NCBI GenBank assembly: GCA_947565915.1
Contig: CANOHY010000001.1
Span: forward strand, 32,996 to 96,995
Length of the DNA stretch: 64,000 nucleotides
Direction: 5' to 3'
DNA from: an uncultured Eggerthellaceae bacterium
GTDB lineage: Bacteria; Actinomycetota; Coriobacteriia; Coriobacteriales; Eggerthellaceae
Position 1 is the first letter of the stretch; each line of letters opens with the position of its first letter. This document shows, piece after piece, positions 8,268 through 16,480 of the stretch. Position numbers and translations under genes: made by a program. The notes beneath the pieces are model-generated. The model saw only the letters and a program-made list of their open reading frames with translations, made no database searches and had not been told where the DNA came from.

Positions 8268-8813
8268 GTGGGGGTATCGTTTGTCCCCGTAAGGAGCGCA
8301 TGCGACCAAGCGCGCTTGGCCGAGCTCGCCGGGTTCATTTGGCGAGAATACTGGCCGAGCATCATAGGCGCCGAGCAAACCGGATACATGATCGAGCGTT
8401 TCCAGAGCCTCGAGGCCATCCAACGAGACATGACCGAAAACGAATACGAGTACTGGTTCATCATAGCAAGCGAGGAAGGCGAATCGACCATACCGGCAAG
8501 GCGCATCGTGGGATTCACAGGTGGCCACGACGAACCTGAGACCAACCGCTTCTTCATCTCCAAAATCTACCTGCTGTCAAGCGAGCGCAGTCATGGGTTT
8601 GCGCGCCGCACCATCGAGTTCTACGAGAGTCTCTGCTTCGCACGAGGGCTGCAGGCTGCCTACCTTACCGTGAACAAGCACAACGAGCTGGGAATCCGAG
8701 CCTATCAGGGCACCGGATTCGAAGTGATCGATGCAGTAGAGACCGACATCGGCAGCGGTTTTGTCATGGACGACTACATCATGGAGAAGAAGATGCCGGG
8801 TCTATCGCACTAG
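8268..8813 (+). CDS. GNAT-family N-acetyltransferase
   Basis: A 181-residue GNAT-fold acetyltransferase that should transfer acetyl from acetyl-CoA to an unknown amine. The core is recognisable as strand beta-4 (FFISKIYLLSSERSHGFARR, where RSHGFA replaces the usual Q/RxxGxG/A pyrophosphate loop), then a helix and AYLTVNKHNELGIRAYQGTG and FEVIDAV near the C-terminus. I choose the GTG at 8268 because AAGGAGGG lies 6 bases upstream and a promoter lies just before it; the open frame upstream has no plausible start context. It is monocistronic, divergent from amt-glnB. The substrate cannot be inferred. Confidence 0.85.
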   Translation: MGVSFVPVRSACDQARLAELAGFIWREYWPSIIGAEQTGYMIERFQSLEAIQRDMTENEYEYWFIIASEEGESTIPARRIVGFTGGHDEPETNRFFISKIYLLSSERSHGFARRTIEFYESLCFARGLQAAYLTVNKHNELGIRAYQGTGFEVIDAVETDIGSGFVMDDYIMEKKMPGLSH

Positions 8814-8830
8814 GCGTTGTCATTGACCTT

Positions 8831-8946
8831 GCTCCTAGAGCGGTGTGTCATGTTCGCCGCTTGCGCAGCCGGGCAGGAGCTTTCTTGTTTGGAAAAGGCT
8901 TGCCGGCGAGCAGCTGTAGGCGAACGTGACACACCGCTCCAGGAGC
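8831..8946. repeat. 28-bp near-perfect palindrome downstream of dxs
   Basis: Arms 8831-8858 and 8919-8946 pair over 28 positions with one mismatch and one G-U; 60 bases lie between. The loop (GCTTGCGCAGCCGGGCAGGA and GGCTTGCCGGCGAGCAGCTG) resembles the adjacent element at 8960-9000 (TGCGCAGCCGGTCAATAGCT). It sits between the convergent GNAT gene and dxs, with no U-tract. Confidence 0.75.
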
Positions 8947-8965
8947 CCCATGCAACCACCTTGTT

Positions 8966-9014
8966 CGCTGCGTGCGCAGCCGGTCAATAGCTTGCCTCGT
9001 CGGCTAGCGCAGCG
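8966..9014. repeat. Hairpin containing the dxs stop codon
   Basis: CGCTGCGTGCGCAGCC (8966-8981) can pair, with a bulge, with GGCTAGCGCAGCG (9002-9014), and the second arm contains the dxs stop codon (9004-9006). It shares GGCAAGC and CCGGCTGCGCA blocks (minus strand) with the neighbouring 8831-8946 palindrome. Confidence 0.5.
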
Positions 9015-10878
9015 CCGCCTCGATGGCCGAAGCAATGCCGTCTGCATCCAATCCGAGGTCGGCAAGCAGCTTCGCAGGCTTTCCATGGCTCACCGTTCGG
9101 TCGTCGATGCCCAGCGTGAGCGTAGGCACCTCCAGTCCGCGACGCGAGAGCTCCTCGAGCACGCCTTCGCCCGCACCGCCAGCCAGCACGCCATTTTCAA
9201 CCGTGACCAGCAGCTTGGTTGCTGCGGCGCTCTCGATCGCCGCCACATCGAGCGGCTTTATCCAGCGCATGTCAACCACGCGCACGCCGATGCCAAGCTT
9301 GCTTTCCAACGCATCGGCCGCTTCGCATGATGGCTGCACGCGGTCGCCGAAGGCCAAGATGGCCACGTCGCCTCCTTCGCGCACGACGCGCGCTTCGCCC
9401 ACTTCCAACAAGGAGGGCTCTAGGGAAACCTCGACCCCTAATCCCTCTCCGCGCGGATAGCGTATGGAAACCGGACCACCCAGGTGAAGAGCAGTATGCA
9501 AGGCGCAGGCCAGTTCGGCTTCGCTCGATGGCGCAAGCATCCGAAGGCCAGGAATCATGCGACAATACGAGATGTCGTAGATGCCTTGATGCGTGCGGCC
9601 GTCTTCGCCCACGATGCCAGCGCGGTCGATGGCGAACACGATGTTGTTGTTCGCAAGCGCGCCGTCGATGATCATTTGGTCGATAGCTCGCTGAAGGAAC
9701 GTGGAATAGATGGCCACCACCGGCTTGCATCCGCCAATAGCCAGGCCAGCTGCCATGCCCACGGCGTTCTCCTCGGCGATGCCAGCGTCGATGAACCTGT
9801 CGGGAAACTCGGCACTGAAGGCTTCGAGCCCCGTTCCCGAGCACATCGCTGCCGTGATGGCCACGATACGCTCGTCAACGCGCGCTTCGCGCACCAAGGC
9901 CTCGCCGAACACGTCGGTATAGGTCGGAGGCGCTGCGATCTTCATCGGGGATTTGCCGGTGGCAGCGTCGTAGGCCCCCACGCCATGAAAGCGTTCGGGG
10001 TCGTCTTCCGCAGGGCCATAACCGGCCCCTTTCTTCGTGACCACATGCACGAGCACGGGCCCATCAGCTGCCAAGGCAACGCTCAGGGTGTCCTTCAGCA
10101 CGCCGATGTCGTGGCCGTTGATAGGCGGCGTGCACACGATGCCCAGCTGCTCGAAGATCATGGTATCGGGCACGATGAACTGCTTGAGCGAGTCTTTCAT
10201 GTTGCGCCCGAAGCTCACGAGCATCTGCCCGAACTCGCCTTGTTCTTCCAGGCGGTCTTGGGAATAGTCACGCATCGAACGATAGCCCGCCGTTGAGCGC
10301 AGGCCGCCCAGGTGACGCACAAGGGCACCCACATTGCGCGAGATGGACATCTCGTTGTCGTTCAAAACGATGACCATTGGAATCTGCAGCTGCCCTATGG
10401 TGTTCAGCGCCTCGAAGGCCATGCCGCCCGAAAGCGCCGCATCGCCGATGAGCGCAACGATCTTCTCGTCACCGCGGTGCAATTCGCGCGCCTTCGCAAG
10501 CCCAACGGCAATGGAAAGCGAATCGGATGCATGTCCCGAGGGGTGCACGTCGTAAGGGCTCTCGTCGGGGCGTGGGAAACCCGACATGCCGCCGTATTGG
10601 CGCAGCGTGTCGAAGATGCCCAGGCGTCCCGTTACCAATTTATGCGCATAGGCCTGATGCCCTACGTCAAAGACGAATTTGTCGCGTGGCGCGTCAATGA
10701 GCGAATGAACTGCAAGGATGATCTCCACCGCACCAAGCGAAGAGGCCACATGACCTCCTGTCTTGGAAGTGGTGGCGATTATCTGCTCGCGGATCTCGCG
10801 TGCAAGTATAGAAAGCTCATCGTTGGTGAGCAGCTTGAGGTCTGCAGGCGTTCTTATGGCATCGAGAATGCGATCCAC
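9004..10878 (-). CDS. dxs: 1-deoxy-D-xylulose-5-phosphate synthase
   Basis: Thiamine-diphosphate enzyme that condenses pyruvate with glyceraldehyde 3-phosphate, the first step of the MEP isoprenoid route and a supplier for thiamine and pyridoxal. The 624-residue length is typical. Visible features are VGHQAYAHKLVTGR (TPP-site histidine), GDAALSGGMAFEALN with the metal-binding NDNEMSIS, the central pyrimidine-domain segment, and C-terminal transketolase domains (FAIDRAGIVGEDGRTHQG). It is the last gene of the minus-strand block and follows xseB by 11 bases. The start MDRILDAIRTPADLK is in the normal place. Confidence 0.96.
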   Translation of the reverse strand: MDRILDAIRTPADLKLLTNDELSILAREIREQIIATTSKTGGHVASSLGAVEIILAVHSLIDAPRDKFVFDVGHQAYAHKLVTGRLGIFDTLRQYGGMSGFPRPDESPYDVHPSGHASDSLSIAVGLAKARELHRGDEKIVALIGDAALSGGMAFEALNTIGQLQIPMVIVLNDNEMSISRNVGALVRHLGGLRSTAGYRSMRDYSQDRLEEQGEFGQMLVSFGRNMKDSLKQFIVPDTMIFEQLGIVCTPPINGHDIGVLKDTLSVALAADGPVLVHVVTKKGAGYGPAEDDPERFHGVGAYDAATGKSPMKIAAPPTYTDVFGEALVREARVDERIVAITAAMCSGTGLEAFSAEFPDRFIDAGIAEENAVGMAAGLAIGGCKPVVAIYSTFLQRAIDQMIIDGALANNNIVFAIDRAGIVGEDGRTHQGIYDISYCRMIPGLRMLAPSSEAELACALHTALHLGGPVSIRYPRGEGLGVEVSLEPSLLEVGEARVVREGGDVAILAFGDRVQPSCEAADALESKLGIGVRVVDMRWIKPLDVAAIESAAATKLLVTVENGVLAGGAGEGVLEELSRRGLEVPTLTLGIDDRTVSHGKPAKLLADLGLDADGIASAIEAALR

Positions 10879-10889
10879 GGGAGCATCGC

Positions 10890-11291
10890 CTAGTTCCCAG
10901 CAAGCGCGCTCTCGTCCGTTGCGGTTCCCGCATCTGGGGCGAGTTGGGGCGCTTCATCGAGCGATTCGGCAGAAGGCACTGCATCGGAGAGCGCATCAAT
11001 GGCTGCATCAGCGGGCGCATCCACAAGCGCATCGGCCCCCTCTTCAAGCATGCGCGCCTGCTGCTCTTCCTGTGCCGTTATGTCCACGTCGAGAAGATTG
11101 ATGGCTTGCAGGCCCAGGCCGACAGCTTCCTCATAGAGGTCAAGCGCTTCGTCGAGCGAGACGTCGTCGCCATCAACCGCAGCGGCTATCTGCTCCAAGC
11201 GGGACTTGAGCTGCTGGAATTCACCAGCATCCTCGTGGGTGGCCGCTTCGTCGGCGCGCTCGGCTACGGCTTGATCCTTGGAATCGCTCAC
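10890..11291 (-). CDS. xseB: Exodeoxyribonuclease VII small subunit, extended
   Basis: XseB is the small subunit that packs on XseA in exonuclease VII, which degrades single-stranded DNA. The helical-hairpin core is residues 25-75 (FQQLKSRLEQIAAAVD, LDEALDLYEEAVGLGLQAI). The protein is 133 residues instead of the usual 70-90 because of an Ala/Asp/Glu-rich C-terminal tail of low complexity. The start is the GTG at 11291, which overlaps the nusB stop as GTGA and has AGGAGGTG 5 bases upstream. No xseA lies in the window; it usually sits beside xseB. Confidence 0.85.
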   Translation of the reverse strand: MSDSKDQAVAERADEAATHEDAGEFQQLKSRLEQIAAAVDGDDVSLDEALDLYEEAVGLGLQAINLLDVDITAQEEQQARMLEEGADALVDAPADAAIDALSDAVPSAESLDEAPQLAPDAGTATDESALAGN

Positions 11292-11803
11292 GCCTTCACC
11301 TCCTGATCGGGCTTCGCAACGCACGCCGGCTCGCTTGCCTCTTCCCTAGCTTGCCGCTCATCATCACGCCGCTCATCCGCGAGCTGCTCTTCGTCCATGC
11401 CGCGCGCGATGCGACCTAGCACGCCATTCACGAAGCGCGAGGATTCGTCTTCGCTGCCGTACTGCCTAGCAAGCTCCACTGCCTCGCTGATGGCAACGGA
11501 CACCGGCACTTCGTCAACGTAGAGCATCTCGTAGGCAGACAAGCGCAAGATGGCCCGATCGATCATGGGCATGCGATCAAGCGCCCAGTTCTCTGAGGCA
11601 ACAGCCAACTGCGTGTCTATTTCGCTTTGCTTCTCGGCTATGCCGCGCGCGATTCGCTCGGCATACTGCGAAAGCCAAAACTCCTCTTCGGGATAGGCGC
11701 CATTCTCGATGGCATCGATGATGTCCATCTCCTTGATGTCGCACGAATACAGCAAGGCCAGCACGTTCTCGCGCGCAGCACGGCGTTGGTGCTTGCTCGG
11801 CAT
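11288..11803 (-). CDS. nusB: Transcription antitermination factor NusB
   Basis: NusB with S10 (NusE) binds boxA RNA for antitermination of rRNA operons. The 171-residue protein starts MPSKHQRRAARENVLALLYS, has the all-helical NusB fold and the conserved DRAILRLSAYEML and VAISEAVELARQYG segments. A charged C-terminal tail of about 30 residues (DERRDDERQAREE) exceeds the usual length of about 140. It is translationally coupled to xseB by a GTGA overlap and follows the Asp23/Gls24 gene by 12 bases. It belongs to the efp-nusB end of the block. Confidence 0.94.
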   Translation of the reverse strand: MPSKHQRRAARENVLALLYSCDIKEMDIIDAIENGAYPEEEFWLSQYAERIARGIAEKQSEIDTQLAVASENWALDRMPMIDRAILRLSAYEMLYVDEVPVSVAISEAVELARQYGSEDESSRFVNGVLGRIARGMDEEQLADERRDDERQAREEASEPACVAKPDQEVKA

Positions 11804-11815
11804 GTCCGGCGCCTT

Positions 11816-12166
11816 CTAGCTCTCGAACTGGATGCCGTCGATGAACACGTCCACCGACGTCACATGCAAGCCTGTTTGGCCGCTCACGGCATCGTCGATA
11901 GCGCGACGCACCTTGGCAGCTAGGTCGGGGAGCACCTGCCCGCTCTTCACGAACAGGCGAATGGTCACGCTCAGCTCCCCGTCGTCGTCCACGTCGATGG
12001 CGATGCCCTGCGTAGATGGCTTGCCGCCACCCAAGATGTTCCTAATACCGCTGGTGGTAGGGTCGCCAATGCTGTAGACACCCTCCACGCTCTGCGCGGC
12101 AAGCGAGATGATGGTTTCCACCACGCCTGGCGCTATTGCCATGCCTTCGATGTTGAAATCGGTCAT
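11816..12166 (-). CDS. Asp23/Gls24 family envelope stress response protein
   Basis: A 116-residue Asp23/Gls24 (DUF322) protein. Family members are abundant cytoplasmic or membrane-proximal proteins linked to envelope stress in Gram-positives; the biochemical role is unsettled. The family pattern is plain: IAPGVVETIISLAAQSVEGV near the N-terminus, then KVRRAIDDAVSGQTGLHV and VDVFIDGIQF. The gene sits between efp and nusB, where it is often found in Gram-positives. Spacing (39 bases after efp, 12 before nusB) indicates the same operon. Confidence 0.93.
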   Translation of the reverse strand: MTDFNIEGMAIAPGVVETIISLAAQSVEGVYSIGDPTTSGIRNILGGGKPSTQGIAIDVDDDGELSVTIRLFVKSGQVLPDLAAKVRRAIDDAVSGQTGLHVTSVDVFIDGIQFES

Positions 12167-12205
12167 CGCTGGCCTCCCTTTGCCCTTATCGAGTACCCAA
12201 CGACG

Positions 12206-12766
12206 CTAGAGGCGCTTCACGAAGCGGCCGTCGCGCGTGTCGATTTGCAGCACGTCGCCGATTTCCACGTACATGGGAACCTGCACCGTGGCGCCCGTCT
12301 CCAGCGTGGCCGGCTTCGTGGAGCCTTGCACGGTATCACCCTTGAAGCCAGGCTCGGTTTGGGCAACCTCAAGCTCCACGAACATCGCAGGCTCGATGCC
12401 GATGAGCTCGTCGCCCGCGTATTGCAGCGACACCTCGTCGTTCTCCTTCAGCCACACGGCCACATCACCCACCACCTCTGCAGGGATGGTCTCCTGCTCG
12501 TAGGTGTTGGTGTCCATGAACACATAGTCGGCGCCGTCGTTGTAGAGGTATTGCATCTTGCGAGTCTCCATGCGCACGGAATCGAACTTCGTGCCCGCAT
12601 TGAACGTGTTGTCAACCACGCGGCCCGTCTTCACGTCGCGCAGCTTCGTGCGCACGAAAGCACCGCCCTTACCCGGCTTGACGTGCTGGAATTCCACGAT
12701 GGTCCACAGCTTGCCGTTGTATTCGATGCACATGCCATTCTTGAAATCCGCCGTTGAGATAGCCAT
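12206..12766 (-). CDS. efp: Translation elongation factor P
   Basis: EF-P relieves ribosome stalling at polyproline stretches, which is relevant here because several window proteins have Pro-rich linkers. The 186-residue protein has the three-barrel EF-P sequence: AISTADFKNGMCIEYNGKLW, the modification loop VKPGKGGAFVR with the apical lysine near position 32, and the C-terminal GDVLQIDTRDGRF signature. I choose the ATG at 12766 (MAISTADF) because it matches family N-termini; the frame is open to 12796. A PGKGG loop lysine fits the lysine-type rather than arginine-type modification systems; no epmA/epmB-like gene lies nearby. Confidence 0.95.
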   Translation of the reverse strand: MAISTADFKNGMCIEYNGKLWTIVEFQHVKPGKGGAFVRTKLRDVKTGRVVDNTFNAGTKFDSVRMETRKMQYLYNDGADYVFMDTNTYEQETIPAEVVGDVAVWLKENDEVSLQYAGDELIGIEPAMFVELEVAQTEPGFKGDTVQGSTKPATLETGATVQVPMYVEIGDVLQIDTRDGRFVKRL

Positions 12767-12805
12767 AGCGAAACAACTCCAATCGGTTCGAAGCATTCAG
12801 AACCT

Positions 12806-14695
12806 TTAGATTATAACCATTTCGTGAGTGCTCTGAGTGAAGACGTCGAAGCCCTCCTCGGTGATTACGCCGAAATCCTCCAGGCGCATGCCGAACTTCC
12901 CAGGCAGGTAGATTCCGGGTTCCACAGTGACCACGTTTCCCGCCACCAGCGGGGTGGCGTTGCGAGGGCTGAGCACTGGCAGCTCGTGAATCTCCAAGCC
13001 TACGCCGTGGCCCAGGCCATGGCCCATCTTGCGGGCGAAACCGCCTTCGGCCAGCGCGCGCTCGGCCAGTTCGTGAGCCTGCTTGCCGGTAACGCCTGGC
13101 GCCAGCATGGCTTCGACCTGCTCGTTGGCGCTACGCAGCGCATCCCAAGCCGACGTCATCTCGCGGCTGGGGCGACCCAAGAACACGGTGCGCGTCATGT
13201 CGGAGCAATACCCGAAGGCCTTCGCGCCGAAGTCCATCACCACGCACTGCCCTGCTTCCAGCCGCTTGCTGCTGGCAATGGCATGGGGATCGGCAGCGTT
13301 TTCGCCGCAAGCCACGATGGTGGGGAAGGCGAGCCCTTCGGCCCCGTGCCGTTCCATGAAGCAGTCGAGTTCGATTTGCACCTCGCGCTCCGTCATGCCC
13401 GGCTTCATGTACGACACGATGTGCTTGAAAGCGGCATCGGTCACCGCCTGGGCGGCTCGCAAGCGAACGATCTCGCTTTCGCTCTTCACGGCACGCAGAC
13501 CCAGCACCACATCGCTGGTGGGTGCCAGCAGATCAGCGCCGAACGCTTCGACCGTCTTCACGAACTCGGCATAAGTGATGGTGTCCTCGATGCCAAGCAG
13601 GGCCGAGAACGGCTCTTGGTCGGGTTGGTTCAATACGTCGAAAGCGAACTCGATGGCACTGCCCTGCAAGTCGCTCAGCGTGACGTCGGATTGCGTCTTC
13701 GCCAGGGCGCTTTGACAAGCGTTGCGATAACGCGAATCGGTATGGAGCAGTGCCAAGTTGGCGGCCACCAGAAGCGCATGGGCGCGCTCGTCGTCGAACA
13801 CGCCGTCGAGGGCGGTGAGCCAATGAATGTTAGGCGTGTCGCGCACCAACATGGCACCGATTCCCAGGCGCGCGCAAGCTGTGCGCAAAAGAGAGAGCCG
13901 CTCGGTCGAAATCGCACCGGCATCTTGCGCTTCTATCTCAGGGCGGTAAGGCTCGGTGAAGTCGCGAGCGAAAGCGGAGGCAGGTTGCGCATCCGGCTGC
14001 GCGCTGGTCGATTTGCTTTCAGGCGAGGGTGAGGCGAACGGGTCGTCGGGCGCAATGGCTTGCACGTCCTTCGATGACGAGCCCCCAGCTGCAGCCGCAG
14101 GCGTGGGTGCAGGCACAGCCGCAGACGCTGTCGAGGCCCCGGGCGTGGCCGCAGGTGCAGCCGCAGGCGCGGGCGTTGCCAACTTGTCGCGCCCACCCAC
14201 GATGATGTCTGCGGCATCGTCGTAGACGCGCTGGTACCCCTCGCCCAGCCGCTCGAAGCGCTGCGCCTCGAGAAGCACGTCGATTGCGCGCAGGTAGCTC
14301 TCGAACCCCAACCCCTTCACGCGCGCCACGCATGCTGGCGCGGTAACCGAGATGCGCCGGAAGGGCTCGCGGTCGCTCACATCAGAGATGTGCACCTCCA
14401 CCACAGGGATATCGACCGAACCGATGGCATCGCGCAGCGCATAGGAATAATGCGTGTGAGCACCGGGGTTGTACACGATGGCATCGTAGATGTCGGGGGC
14501 ATGATGAATCTGGCTGATGAGCTTCTCTTCGCTGTTCGACTGGTAGCAGGTCACCTCAACGCCCTTTTCGGCGCCATAACGCATGGCTTGCGACTCCAGG
14601 CTCACCAGAGTGTCGTTGCCGTACACGTTGGGCTCGCGCACTCCCAGCATGTCCAAGTTGGGGCCGTTCATAACGAGGATCTTCTTCATGGGCAT
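12806..14695 (-). CDS. aroQ: Type II 3-dehydroquinate dehydratase fused to M24 proline peptidase
   Basis: A 629-residue fusion. Residues 1-145 are a complete AroQ (type II dehydroquinase, shikimate pathway step 3): NGPNLDMLGVREPNVYG with the catalytic Tyr, YNPGAHTHYSYALRDA, and VEVHISDVSDREPFRR with the catalytic His and Arg. A low-complexity Ala/Pro/Ser linker covers roughly 170-260. Residues 270-629 are a creatinase-fold plus M24 domain like Xaa-Pro peptidases, with all metal ligands in place: VVMDFGAKAFGYCSDMTRT (two Asp), MGHGLGHGVGLEIHELP (His), VTVEPGIYLP (Glu) and MRLEDFG (Glu). I see no stop, frameshift or internal start with a ribosome site between the halves. In actinobacteria such as Mycobacterium these are adjacent separate genes before efp. 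Confidence 0.93.
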   Translation of the reverse strand: MPMKKILVMNGPNLDMLGVREPNVYGNDTLVSLESQAMRYGAEKGVEVTCYQSNSEEKLISQIHHAPDIYDAIVYNPGAHTHYSYALRDAIGSVDIPVVEVHISDVSDREPFRRISVTAPACVARVKGLGFESYLRAIDVLLEAQRFERLGEGYQRVYDDAADIIVGGRDKLATPAPAAAPAATPGASTASAAVPAPTPAAAAGGSSSKDVQAIAPDDPFASPSPESKSTSAQPDAQPASAFARDFTEPYRPEIEAQDAGAISTERLSLLRTACARLGIGAMLVRDTPNIHWLTALDGVFDDERAHALLVAANLALLHTDSRYRNACQSALAKTQSDVTLSDLQGSAIEFAFDVLNQPDQEPFSALLGIEDTITYAEFVKTVEAFGADLLAPTSDVVLGLRAVKSESEIVRLRAAQAVTDAAFKHIVSYMKPGMTEREVQIELDCFMERHGAEGLAFPTIVACGENAADPHAIASSKRLEAGQCVVMDFGAKAFGYCSDMTRTVFLGRPSREMTSAWDALRSANEQVEAMLAPGVTGKQAHELAERALAEGGFARKMGHGLGHGVGLEIHELPVLSPRNATPLVAGNVVTVEPGIYLPGKFGMRLEDFGVITEEGFDVFTQSTHEMVII

Positions 14696-14710
14696 AGGGC
14701 AGCTCTCCTC

Positions 14711-15853
14711 TTATCGGTCTGCTTCCGAAGACGCTTGCTGGCTTGGCTCTGCCGCGCTCCACTGCTCCAACTGTGCCGCAAGGACCTCTTCAGGCACGGG
14801 GCGCACTTCCCACTGGCCCACATCATGCAGCAATACGAAGCGCACTTCACCCTTGCGGTTCTTCTTGTCGTGCTTCATGGCATCCAACAGCACCTGGGGG
14901 TCCCCTCGCCAAGGCAGCACGGGAAGCCCGAGGTCGTCGAGCAGCCTGCCGATAGCTTCCACGAGCTCGATTGATGTGTCGGAGCCGCTTTCGCGCGCCA
15001 GGTCGCAGGCGAAGCGCATGCCCTCGGCCACGGCAGCACCATGCGAGAACGTGCCGAAACCCGCCGCCGTTTCAATAGCATGGCCCATGGTATGGCCGAA
15101 GTTCAGGCATTCGCGCACACCCGCGCTCTCGGTCTCGTCGCGCGCAACAACGTCGGCTTTGAACACCACGCAACGCTTGATGGCCTCTACCGTGGTGGCC
15201 GTTTCGCGCTTGGCCAAAAGCGAAGCATGGTCGCAGAGCCAGAAGAAGAAGTCGTCGGAATCGATAGCGGCCGATTTCGCCACCTCGGCGCAGCCGCAAC
15301 GCCACTCGCGCTCGGGAAGCGTATCGAGCGTATCCACGTCGGCGCACACGAACGCGGGTTGGAAGAACGTCCCCACGAGGTTCTTGCCCTCGGGTAGGTT
15401 CACGGCCGTCTTGCCTCCCACCGATGAATCCACCATGGCCAGAAGCGTAGTGGGCACTTGCACCACTGGCACTCCGCGCATGTAGGTGGACGCCACGAAA
15501 CCGGCAAGGTCGCCCACCACGCCGCCGCCAAGCGCCACCACCAGGCAGTCGCGTCCGAAGGAAAGCTGCGCCAACGCCGACCACATCTCAGACGCAACCT
15601 CGATGGATTTCGTGCTCTCGCCCGCTGGCACCTCCACGCTGGACACAGCGAAGCCAGCCTGCGTCAACGCTTCTTGCACGTGGGCTTGGTAAAGCGGCCC
15701 CACGTTGGTGTCGGTTACCAGCAATACGTCGGTGCGATTGGCCAAGCCTTCGATAGCACGTAGGTCGTGCCCGAGCTCGCTGAGGATCCCGCTTCCGATG
15801 CGCACGGTGTAATCAGATTTGCCGGGAAGCTGAACGATCACTCTGGTTGCCAT
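14711..15853 (-). CDS. aroB: 3-dehydroquinate synthase
   Basis: NAD- and metal-dependent enzyme that cyclises DAHP to 3-dehydroquinate, step 2 of the shikimate pathway. The 380-residue protein has the family signature GGGVVGDLAGFVASTYMRG (NAD binding), VPTTLLAMVDSSVGGKTAVN and the metal ligands in NFGHTMGHAIE and FSHGAAVAEGM. Length and start (MATRVIVQLPGKSDY) are normal. The start overlaps the end of aroK by 16 bases, so the two are translationally linked. The downstream aroQ domain uses its product. Confidence 0.96.
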   Translation of the reverse strand: MATRVIVQLPGKSDYTVRIGSGILSELGHDLRAIEGLANRTDVLLVTDTNVGPLYQAHVQEALTQAGFAVSSVEVPAGESTKSIEVASEMWSALAQLSFGRDCLVVALGGGVVGDLAGFVASTYMRGVPVVQVPTTLLAMVDSSVGGKTAVNLPEGKNLVGTFFQPAFVCADVDTLDTLPEREWRCGCAEVAKSAAIDSDDFFFWLCDHASLLAKRETATTVEAIKRCVVFKADVVARDETESAGVRECLNFGHTMGHAIETAAGFGTFSHGAAVAEGMRFACDLARESGSDTSIELVEAIGRLLDDLGLPVLPWRGDPQVLLDAMKHDKKNRKGEVRFVLLHDVGQWEVRPVPEEVLAAQLEQWSAAEPSQQASSEADR

Positions 15854-16470
15854 AGGATCCCCTCTTGCTTCAAGATGTCCAAAACCTCATGGGCAAGCGA
15901 GCCGGTCGAGCGACGCGACGTATCCAAGCAAACGTCGGCCACCTCTTCGTAGAGCGGCAGCCGCTCTGCAATGGTGCGCCGCGCTTGCTCGGGATTGCCG
16001 AAGAGGGGCCGCGTGCTGATGTCCGATATGCGCGAAGCCGCCTCGTCGGCCGTCACCTGCAAGTACACCACGAATCCGCTGGTCTTCAAGATATCGCGGT
16101 TCGCAGGCGCCAACACGATGCCTCCGCCGCACGAGATGAGCGTTGGCTCGCCTTGAGCAAGCTCGCGCAACGTTGCGGTTTCCAGGGCGCGAAAGCTCTC
16201 CTCGCCGCTTTCTGCGAAGATGTCCTTGATGGGCTTATCGCTTCGCCGCTCGATATACGAATCCAAGTCGATCGACGACATGCCCGCCAAACGCGCCACC
16301 TTGCGCGAGACCGACGTCTTGCCAGCGCCCATGAACCCCACGAAGAAAACGGGACGCTCGAGGTGCATCGGGCGTGGCGTGAGCGCGCTTGCATCCTTCT
16401 TGCGAAAGTCGAAGACCGGCACCGCTTCCGTCGAGGCAACGTCGTGAGGTTGGCTCATGGCATCCATCAT
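15838..16470 (-). CDS. aroK: Shikimate kinase
   Basis: Phosphorylates shikimate at the 3-OH with ATP. The P-loop FVGFMGAGKTSVSRKVAR is at about residues 43-60, the shikimate-site DLDSYIERR follows, and CGGGIVL and the lid region TRPLFGNPEQARRTI are present. The protein is 210 residues including an N-terminal extension of about 38 residues (Met/Asp/Ser-rich) before the kinase fold. The exact start is uncertain (ATG at 16470, or others down to 16458), because none has a strong ribosome site. It lies 10 bases after aroC and overlaps aroB. Confidence 0.94.
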   Translation of the reverse strand: MMDAMSQPHDVASTEAVPVFDFRKKDASALTPRPMHLERPVFFVGFMGAGKTSVSRKVARLAGMSSIDLDSYIERRSDKPIKDIFAESGEESFRALETATLRELAQGEPTLISCGGGIVLAPANRDILKTSGFVVYLQVTADEAASRISDISTRPLFGNPEQARRTIAERLPLYEEVADVCLDTSRRSTGSLAHEVLDILKQEGILWQPE

Positions 16471-16480
16471 CAGGTGCTCT

